Shown here: positions 14,317 through 19,491 of the stretch, in pieces | Numbering within the stretch: the stretch's first letter is position 1 | Layout: each line of letters starts with the position of its first letter | Assembly: GCA_050258095.1 (NCBI GenBank) | Contig: JBLMYD010000031.1 | Coordinates: forward strand, 1 to 19,491 | DNA: 19,491 nucleotides | Source: VRUE01 sp050258095 | GTDB taxonomy: Bacteria; Actinomycetota; Thermoleophilia; Solirubrobacterales; 70-9 | Direction: 5' to 3' | Made by a program: the position numbers and the translations under genes | The notes under the pieces: generated by a model | Told to the model about the DNA's origin: nothing | The model's input: only the letters and a program-made list of their open reading frames with translations | Database searches by the model: none

Positions 14317-14370
14317 GTCGCACTTGACGAACCCGATCTGATCGTCACTATCTACGACAGGAGACGCTAA
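14317..14370 (+). pseudogene. 3' remnant of a DUF4258-like (putative toxin) gene
   Basis: Seventeen codons and a stop read VALDEPDLIVTIYDRRR, almost the same as the C-terminus VALDEPDLVVTIHARRR of the intact gene ending at 15820. The nucleotide match to that copy starts abruptly at 14317, and an in-frame TAA (14314-14316) lies directly before it. The rest of the gene, about 50 codons, is gone, replaced by the inverted repeat and thrC. Its stop TAA overlaps the ATG of the following DUF2283-like gene (TAATG), as in the intact copy (TGATG), so the original gene pair order is preserved. Confidence 0.8.
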
Positions 14371-14660
14371 TGAAAGCCGACTACGACAGCGAGGCGGATG
14401 CGCTTTCGATCGTCCTGGCGCGGTTCAAAAGGTATGACGAGCAGGAGGCTGTCGACGAGGACAACTGCCATGTAGGGATCGTCGGCGGGCGCCCAGTCGA
14501 CATAGAGCTCCTCTATCCGGCGCGACATCTCGATCTTCTCCAGAAGGCTGCTGACTGCTACGGCCTCGACGGCACTGCCCTTCTCGCCGCCGCCAAAGCC
14601 GCCCTTGCGGCCCCTGACCGTCTCGTGACCTTGGACCTGTCTGAGTCCCTGGTCGCCTGA
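14370..14660 (+). CDS. DUF2283-like protein, copy 1 (orphan antitoxin-like)
   Basis: This 96-aa protein (MKADYDSEADALSIVLARF) matches the DUF2283 pattern: an N-terminal DYDxEADAL strand, a variable acidic turn, then a VGIVGGRPVDIELLYPARHLDLL strand-helix. An Ala-rich C-terminal helix (DGTALLAAAKAALAAPDR) follows. By eye, 57 of 96 residues are identical to the copy at 15820-16110, with the ends most conserved. A Shine-Dalgarno AGGAG at 14359-14363 lies inside the upstream remnant, 6 nt from the ATG. DUF2283 genes commonly sit next to DUF4258 genes in toxin-antitoxin-like pairs. Here the partner is truncated to 17 codons, so this copy is an orphan. It separates thrC from thrB. Function as an antitoxin is inference. 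Confidence 0.8.
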   Translation: MKADYDSEADALSIVLARFKRYDEQEAVDEDNCHVGIVGGRPVDIELLYPARHLDLLQKAADCYGLDGTALLAAAKAALAAPDRLVTLDLSESLVA

Positions 14661-14687
14661 TCCGCACCAAGGTGTAGAAACCCTGCG

Positions 14688-15566
14688 GTGACCGCTCGCC
14701 GCCGCCTCGTCCGCGTCCCGGCCTCCTCGGCCAACCTCGGACCGGGCTACGACGTGCTTGCCGCGGCGGTCTCGCTCTTTCTTGAGCTGGAGGTCGAGGA
14801 GACGGGGGAGCTCTCCTTCGACTCGGGCGGACTCGATGTCTCGACGGGTCGCGACAACCTGATCGTGCGTGCCTTCGAGAGCCTGCGCTCGGCCGATGGG
14901 ATCGCCTTCCGGCTGAAGAGCGAGGTTCCGCTGGCGCGCGGGCTCGGCTCGAGCGCGGCTGCGATCGTCGCCGGCCTCTACGCCGCCGACCACCTCTTCG
15001 AGCTGGGGCTGTCGCAGGAGGACTTCCTCGCGCGGGCGACCGAGATCGAGGGGCACCCCGACAACGTCGCCGCCGCGATCTACGGTGGCTTCGTGATCTG
15101 CGGGGCGGGGGAGGGCGGCCCGACCGCGGCACGCTTCGACGCCCCCAACGGTCTTGAGGGCATCGCCGTCATCCCGGCGGAGGAGGTCGCGACCGAGTGC
15201 GCCCGCGAGGCGATCCCGACCGAGATCCCGCTCGCCGACGCGGTCGCCAACGTCTCCGCCGCTTCGCGCCTCGTGCTCGGCCTGCAGACCGCCGACCTCG
15301 ACCTGGTTGCCGCCGGTCTCGCCGACAGCATCCACCAGGAGCGCCGCCGCGACCTCTACCCGCGCTCGATGGAGCTGGTCGACGCGGCCCGCGATCTCGG
15401 CGCCCTCGGCGCGACGATCTCCGGCGCCGGTCCAACCGTCCTCGTCTGGACCACCTGGCAAGACGCCGGCAAGGTCGCCGAAGCGCTCGAAGACCGCTGC
15501 GCCGGCTGGGCTGAGGTCCGCCGCCTTCCGTTCAGCCCGCTGGGGGCAGACGTTCCCGAGTTGTAG
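14688..15566 (+). CDS. thrB: Homoserine kinase
   Basis: This 292-aa GHMP-family kinase phosphorylates homoserine with ATP to give the substrate of threonine synthase. All three family motifs are present: PASSANLGPGYD at 11-22, PLARGLGSSAAAIVAG at 81-96 (the ATP-binding glycine/serine loop), and ISGAGPTVLVW near 245. EGHPDNVAAAIYGG (121-134) is also typical of ThrB. The start is GTG 14688; no Shine-Dalgarno is visible, while a TAGAAA hexamer ends 7 nt upstream, which could be a -10 of a leaderless promoter. That would let thrB be transcribed on its own after the module insertion cut it off from thrC. It is followed 41 nt later by the intact DUF4258/DUF2283 pair. Confidence 0.96.
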   Translation: MTARRRLVRVPASSANLGPGYDVLAAAVSLFLELEVEETGELSFDSGGLDVSTGRDNLIVRAFESLRSADGIAFRLKSEVPLARGLGSSAAAIVAGLYAADHLFELGLSQEDFLARATEIEGHPDNVAAAIYGGFVICGAGEGGPTAARFDAPNGLEGIAVIPAEEVATECAREAIPTEIPLADAVANVSAASRLVLGLQTADLDLVAAGLADSIHQERRRDLYPRSMELVDAARDLGALGATISGAGPTVLVWTTWQDAGKVAEALEDRCAGWAEVRRLPFSPLGADVPEL

Positions 15567-15607
15567 TCGAAGGGGGAGAGTTTCGAGCGCTGGGCTCTTG
15601 AGAGGGC

Positions 15608-15820
15608 GTGCGCTTGACGCGACACGCGAAGAACTATCTCCGATATCTGAAGGCGACCCTTGATGATGTCGAACGAGTCATCAGGCACCCAGTCCATTGT
15701 GACGAGGATTTGCAAGGGAGGCCTCGGTATACGGGAGAGATACGAGGCGTTCGCGTTCGTGTGGTCGTCGCGCTTGACGAGCCGGATCTGGTCGTCACAA
15801 TCCATGCCAGGAGAAGATGA
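15608..15820 (+). CDS. DUF4258-like protein, putative RelE-fold toxin
   Basis: This 70-aa basic protein follows the DUF4258 pattern: N-terminal LTRHAKNYLRYLKATLDDVERVIRHP (helix with a conserved His, then the DVE..I..P turn), then GRPRYTGEIRGVRVRVVVALDEP and a final strand LVVTIHARRR. Short basic proteins of this family are commonly grouped with RelE/ParE-like toxins, but no nuclease activity can be read from the sequence. GTG 15608 or TTG 15614 could be the start; AGAGGG at 15601-15606 suits the TTG better. The stop TGA overlaps the next ATG (TGATG), so the two are translationally coupled. The gene is visibly richer in A/T-ending codons (TAT, GAT, CTT, AAG/TTG) than lysA, hom or thrC, consistent with acquisition from elsewhere. 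Confidence 0.75.
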   Translation: MRLTRHAKNYLRYLKATLDDVERVIRHPVHCDEDLQGRPRYTGEIRGVRVRVVVALDEPDLVVTIHARRR

Positions 15821-16110
15821 TGCGAGCTGACTACGACAGCGAGGCGGACGCTCTCGATATCAAGCTGGTGCGATTTGAGAGCCTCGAAGGCCAGGATTCC
15901 GTTCACGACACCTATTGCCAGGTTGGGTTCGCCGAAGGCATCCCAGTGTGCGTGGAGCTGCTCAACCCCGCCGAGCACCTGGATTTGCTGGGTGTCGCGT
16001 CAGAGCGCTACGACCTGGACGGCGGGGCGCTGCTTGCCGCCGCAAAGGCGGCTCTTTCGGCCCCCGACCGCGTTGTCGAGCTGAAGGTCGGCGCGCAGCT
16101 GGTCGCATAG
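15820..16110 (+). CDS. DUF2283-like protein, copy 2 (putative antitoxin)
   Basis: This 96-aa protein (MRADYDSEADALDIKLVRF) is paralogous to copy 1 at 14370. Conserved blocks are DYDSEADAL at the start, ELLNPAEHLDLL in the middle and GALLAAAKAALSAPDR at the C-terminus; the region between residues 20 and 45 is variable, which could be a partner-specific surface. I choose ATG 15820 over ATG 15817 because it keeps the 6-nt spacing to AGGAG (15809-15813) and matches the start of copy 1. It overlaps the putative toxin stop by one base. Toxin-first order is less common than antitoxin-first, but occurs. The pair has no visible promoter of its own directly upstream; it may be read from thrB. Confidence 0.78.
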   Translation: MRADYDSEADALDIKLVRFESLEGQDSVHDTYCQVGFAEGIPVCVELLNPAEHLDLLGVASERYDLDGGALLAAAKAALSAPDRVVELKVGAQLVA

Positions 16111-16122
16111 TCTTGCAGTCCA

Positions 16123-16494
16123 ATGGCCGGCTACACGATCAAGCACCGCGACGAGTTCGAGTCGATGGAGGGCTCGGGCGACTCGACCTGGAGGCTGGCG
16201 CGCAAGGCGCTCGGCACCTCGGCTTTCGGCTTCAACCTGGTCGAGATCGAGCCCGGCGGGCAGATCCCCGAGCACGACGAGGCCCGTAGCGGCCAGGTCG
16301 AGCTCTACGCGATCCTCGAGGGCGACGCGGTGCTGCGGATCGAGGGCACCGACCACGAGGCCCCGGCCGGGACCTTCGCCTCGATCGAGCCGCCGGCGAC
16401 GCGAACGATCCTCAACCGCTCCGACGCCCCCGTCACCGCGCTGCTGATCGGCGTCCAGCCCGAGGGCGGCTACGAGCCGATGGCCTGGGCTTGA
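16123..16494 (+). CDS. Small cupin-domain protein
   Basis: This 123-aa single-domain cupin has the first motif at residues 46-67 (GGQIPEHDEA...VELYAILEGDA), with His51, Glu53 and Glu60 as likely metal ligands; the usual HxH is H-x-E here. The second motif (APAGTFASIEPPATRTILNRSDAP, 80-103) has the PxG turn and the terminal Asn, but the expected His is not obvious, so metal binding may be weak or different. Such small cupins range from sugar isomerases to ligand-sensing proteins; no substrate can be assigned. The start at ATG 16123 is 12 nt after the DUF2283 stop, with a -10-like TAGTCT (16108-16113) and no Shine-Dalgarno, so it may have its own leaderless transcript. Confidence 0.85.
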   Translation: MAGYTIKHRDEFESMEGSGDSTWRLARKALGTSAFGFNLVEIEPGGQIPEHDEARSGQVELYAILEGDAVLRIEGTDHEAPAGTFASIEPPATRTILNRSDAPVTALLIGVQPEGGYEPMAWA

Positions 16495-16497
16495 TCG

Positions 16498-16528
16498 GCG
16501 GTTTTTCCCGCTATTTGCAGGAAACCGC
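16498..16528 (+). terminator. Weak hairpin after the cupin gene
   Basis: GCGGTTT (16498-16504) pairs perfectly with AAACCGC (16522-16528), and CC/GG can extend the stem past a 2-nt bulge. It begins 3 nt after the cupin stop. It is followed only by ATTTC, so termination efficiency is doubtful. Confidence 0.4.
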
Positions 16529-16575
16529 GATTTCAGCGCTTGCAAGCCCCGCGCGGCGCCGGGTAAGCACCTCCC

Positions 16576-16581
16576 TATAAT
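16576..16581 (+). promoter_or_regulatory. Candidate -10 box (TATAAT) for gltB
   Basis: A perfect TATAAT sits in an otherwise GC-rich intergenic region, 64 nt before the GTG start at 16646. No TTGACA-like box is present 16-18 nt upstream. The predicted leader of about 55-60 nt contains a possible 6-bp stem (CGCGCC with GGCGCG) before the Shine-Dalgarno. The rest of the 151-nt gap from 16495 to 16645 shows nothing else I can name. Confidence 0.45.
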
Positions 16582-16645
16582 CCTGCAACTCGTTCAACCC
16601 GTCGCGCGCCCGCTCGGAGAAGGCGCGGAAACCGGGAGGTCGGCA

Positions 16646-19491
16646 GTGTCAGAAACCCAGTCCCGTGAGCTTCACGGCGAGGGCGGCGTCGCCCGTTACT
16701 CGCCAGAGCGCCCCTACAGGCCGCTCGTCTCGCCGCCCAGCGTCGAGGACAAGGACGCCTGTGCGATCTACGCCTCGGTGCGTCGCGACGCGACGCCGAG
16801 CCACGCGCCGATCGAGCTGGCGATCCCCGCCCTGCAGAAGATGCTGCACCGCGCCGGCAACGTCGACGGCGAGGGCGACGGCTGCGGGCTGCTGCTCGAC
16901 TTGCCGCGCAAGATCTGGGCCGAGGAGGTCCGCGCCGGCGGCCACGACCCCTCGCTCACCCTCGACCCCGCCTTCGCGGTCGCTCACGTCTTCATCGAGC
17001 GCCCGCAGGACCTCGAGCGGATCCAGCACGACGCGCGCGAGCTGCTCGGCCAGGGCGGCTTCCGCATCCTCGCCGAGCGCATCGGCGTCGTCGACTCGCC
17101 GGCGCTCGGCCCGACCGCGCGCGAGGAGGAGCCGCACTTCTGGCAGGTCGGCGGCCTCGTCGCCGACGCCGCCCGCCGCGACCGCGTCCTCTTCGACCTG
17201 CTGATCGAGCTCGAGCGCCAGCTCGGCGTCCACGTCCCCTCCTTCTCGGCGACGACCTGCGTCTACAAGGTGATGGGGGCGCCGAAGGTCCTCGCCTCCT
17301 ACTACCCCGACCTGCGCGACGAGCGCTTCGAGGCGATCGCCTGCTTCGGCCACAACCGCTACTCGACCAACACCTGGCCCTCCTTCAAGCGCGTCCAGCC
17401 CTTCTCGGTGCTCGGCCACAACGGCGAGATCAACACGATCGCGCAGCTGCGCCAGGAGGCGCGCATGCTCGGCGTGCCGATCCAGCCGGGCTCCTCGGAC
17501 TCGCAGGACCTCAACCGCACGATCAACACCCTGGTCAACCGCGACGGCCTCAGCCTCGCCGAGGCGATGGAGATGGTCGTGCCGCCGATCGTCGAGGCGA
17601 TCCGCTCGCTGCCGGAGGAGCTGCACCGCTTCTACATGTACCTGCGCCAGGCGATGGGGCCGTTCGCCCAGGGACCGGTCGCCCTGATCTCCCGCCACCA
17701 CGACGAGTGCGTCTTCTCCTCCGACGCGCTCGGCCTGCGCCCGCTCTGGCAGGTCGAGACCGCCGAGGACTTCGTCTTCAGCTCCGAGCCGGGCGTCGTG
17801 CCGGTGGCGAAGATGGTCGCCGAGCCCAAGCCGCTGGCGCCGGGCGAGAAGGCGCTGGTGACGATCGACCGCGAGCGCAAGCGCTCGACGCTGCACCCGC
17901 ACGACGAGATGCTGCGCATCGTCCGCGAGCGCTGGCTGAGCCGCAACGGGGTCGAGGAGGCCGCGGCCTACGACCGCGCCCTTGACGCCGGCGGCCCGCT
18001 CGAAGGCGAGGAGGTGCCGGGCTACTCCGAAGCCGGCCCCGAGGAGCCGGTCAGGGTCTCCGACCGCGTGCTAGCCGGCTTCGGCTGGCAGCGCGACGAC
18101 GTCAAACTCGTCCAGCAGATGGCCTCCAGCGGCTCCGAGCCGGTCGGCTCGCTCGGCTACGACGGGCCGCTGGCAGCGCTCTCGCCCGAGCGCCAGAACC
18201 TGGCCGACTACTTCAAGGAGACGGTCGCCGTCGTCACCAACCCGGCGATCGACCGCGAACGAGAGATGGAGCACTTCTCGACCCGCGCCGTCTTCGGCCG
18301 CCGCCCCTCGCTCGACGCGGCGGGCGAGGACACCGGCACGATCGAGACCGCCTTCCCGGTGATCCTCGGCGGCCACCACGGCCTGGCGCCGCTCTCCGAC
18401 AAGACCTACCGGCGGATCGCCCGCGAGCACCGCACCTACCTGCTCGAGGATCTATGGGAGGAGTTCCGCGGCCGCGCCGCCGCCGTCGACATCTCGCTGC
18501 TCGAGTCCGAGACGACGAAGGGGGCGATCGAGCGGATCAAGCAGGAGGCGGTGAAGAAGGTCCGCGACGGGGCCGAGCTGCTCGTCCTCACCGACCGCAC
18601 CGTCTACGACGCCGACCGCCGCTTCCTCGACCCGCACCTGGCCATCTCCGCCGTCGACCAGGCGCTGAAGAGCTACAAGGTCGAGCCCGGCGAGGAGAAC
18701 CTGCGCCGCCGCTGCGGCATCGTCCTGCGCTCCGCCGCGCTGCGCAACGTCCACGACACGATGCTCGCCCTCGGCCTCGGCGCCAACGGCGTCTGCCCGT
18801 ACACGATGGTCGAGGTGATCTGCGTCGAGGACTACCAGTCCGACGTCTCCAACCTCTGCGACGCGCTCAACAAGGGGATCGAGAAAGTGATCTCGACGAT
18901 CGGCATCCACGAGGTGCGCGGCTACGCGCGCCAGTTCTCCTCGATCGGCGTCAAGCCGGAGCTGGCCGAGATCTTCATGACCGAGGCGTTCGCCGCCTCC
19001 GAGCGCGGCGGCGTCGGCTTCGCCGACCTCGACGAGGACGCCAACGAGCGCGCCCGCATCCTCGCCGACGAGGAGGAGGCGAAACCGGCGAAGACGTTCC
19101 GCTTCTACCCCAAGGTCTACAAGGCGGCGATCGCGACCGCGAACGGCTCCGGCAGCTACGAGGAGTACTCGCAGAAAGTGCGCGACCTGGAGCGGCAGAG
19201 CCCGATCTCGATGCGCCACATCATGGGCCTGAAGGGGGACCGCGAGCCGGTCGACCCGGCCGGCGTCGACGCCGGCGTCGGCCTGCACGACTACCCGGTC
19301 GTGATCTCCTCGATGAGCTTCGGCTCGCAGTCCGAGCCGGCCTTTCGCGCCTATGCCGAGGCGGCGAAGTCGATCAACGTCCTCTGCGTCAACGGCGAGG
19401 GCGGCGAGATCCGCGACATGTACGGCAAGTACCGCAAGTGGCGCGGCCAGCAGGTCGCCTCGGGCCGCTTCGGCGTCTCGGCGGAGATGAT
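16646..19491 (+). CDS. gltB: Glutamate synthase large subunit, 3' end outside window
   Basis: The first 948 codons of a roughly 1,500-residue enzyme that makes two glutamates from glutamine and 2-oxoglutarate are visible. GTG 16646 follows GGGAGG (16634-16639) at 6 nt. The protein starts with a propeptide of about 38 residues, then Cys39, which would be the N-terminal nucleophile of the class II amidotransferase after cleavage. HRAGNVDGEGDGCGLLLDLP and FGHNRYSTNTWPSF...GHNGEINTI are the glutaminase motifs. The central domain follows (PVGSLGYDGPLAALS, DYFKETVAVVTNPAIDREREM). The FMN domain opens with VVISSMSFGSQSEPA and NGEGGE, and ends at the window edge in QVASGRFGVSAEM. The frame has no stop to base 19491. 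The nucleophile context is CAIY, unlike the usual CGVGF. A small subunit gene (gltD) would be expected downstream. Confidence 0.95.
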   Translation, partial: MSETQSRELHGEGGVARYSPERPYRPLVSPPSVEDKDACAIYASVRRDATPSHAPIELAIPALQKMLHRAGNVDGEGDGCGLLLDLPRKIWAEEVRAGGHDPSLTLDPAFAVAHVFIERPQDLERIQHDARELLGQGGFRILAERIGVVDSPALGPTAREEEPHFWQVGGLVADAARRDRVLFDLLIELERQLGVHVPSFSATTCVYKVMGAPKVLASYYPDLRDERFEAIACFGHNRYSTNTWPSFKRVQPFSVLGHNGEINTIAQLRQEARMLGVPIQPGSSDSQDLNRTINTLVNRDGLSLAEAMEMVVPPIVEAIRSLPEELHRFYMYLRQAMGPFAQGPVALISRHHDECVFSSDALGLRPLWQVETAEDFVFSSEPGVVPVAKMVAEPKPLAPGEKALVTIDRERKRSTLHPHDEMLRIVRERWLSRNGVEEAAAYDRALDAGGPLEGEEVPGYSEAGPEEPVRVSDRVLAGFGWQRDDVKLVQQMASSGSEPVGSLGYDGPLAALSPERQNLADYFKETVAVVTNPAIDREREMEHFSTRAVFGRRPSLDAAGEDTGTIETAFPVILGGHHGLAPLSDKTYRRIAREHRTYLLEDLWEEFRGRAAAVDISLLESETTKGAIERIKQEAVKKVRDGAELLVLTDRTVYDADRRFLDPHLAISAVDQALKSYKVEPGEENLRRRCGIVLRSAALRNVHDTMLALGLGANGVCPYTMVEVICVEDYQSDVSNLCDALNKGIEKVISTIGIHEVRGYARQFSSIGVKPELAEIFMTEAFAASERGGVGFADLDEDANERARILADEEEAKPAKTFRFYPKVYKAAIATANGSGSYEEYSQKVRDLERQSPISMRHIMGLKGDREPVDPAGVDAGVGLHDYPVVISSMSFGSQSEPAFRAYAEAAKSINVLCVNGEGGEIRDMYGKYRKWRGQQVASGRFGVSAEM

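Noticed and set aside
16495..16645. Riboswitch or sRNA upstream of gltB
   Set aside because: Only a weak 7-bp hairpin, a TATAAT and a short possible leader stem are visible; nothing matches a known riboswitch class that I can recognise.

Overview
This is a very GC-rich, densely coded window that reads as an actinobacterial chromosome. An F420-type luciferase-like oxidoreductase, several acyl-CoA dehydrogenases and a GHMP-type threonine operon point that way. My best guess is the Thermoleophilia/Solirubrobacterales branch, but that is inference from gene style and not a measured placement. I see no rRNA, tRNA, CRISPR array, transposase or phage gene.

Left third (1-6083). A plus-strand operon encodes two adjacent acyl-CoA dehydrogenases, the first cut by the window edge, and an LLM-class oxidoreductase. 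It ends at a 76-nt long-stem hairpin. Then come a small minus-strand gene, a plus-strand membrane protein with a good promoter and Shine-Dalgarno, and a minus-strand pair: a membrane-anchored protein with cell-wall-binding-like repeats, translationally coupled to an 83-aa gene. Just downstream of that pair lies the C-terminal stub of a metallo-beta-lactamase-fold gene.

Middle (6084-10578). A 162-nt imperfect foldback element occupies the divergent intergenic region. Next come a near-perfect dyad that looks like a TetR-family operator, a third acyl-CoA dehydrogenase, a 27-bp perfect hairpin, a zinc-type CDF transporter, a secreted coiled-coil M23 peptidase, another hairpin, and a membrane-anchored low-complexity protein with a seven-residue tandem repeat.

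Right third (10625-19491). lysA, hom and thrC form an overlapping aspartate-family operon, and thrB follows 496 nt later. The space between thrC and thrB holds a large hairpin, a 17-codon stub of a DUF4258-like gene and a DUF2283-like gene. Immediately after thrB lies an intact DUF4258-DUF2283 pair that is clearly paralogous to the broken one. These look like two copies of a small toxin-antitoxin-style module bracketing thrB, with one copy decayed. A cupin gene and the first 948 codons of the glutamate synthase large subunit (gltB) finish the window.

The strongest items for follow-up are the duplicated DUF4258/DUF2283 module breaking the threonine operon, and five long intergenic inverted repeats of unrelated sequence but shared design (long stem plus small dyad at the apex).
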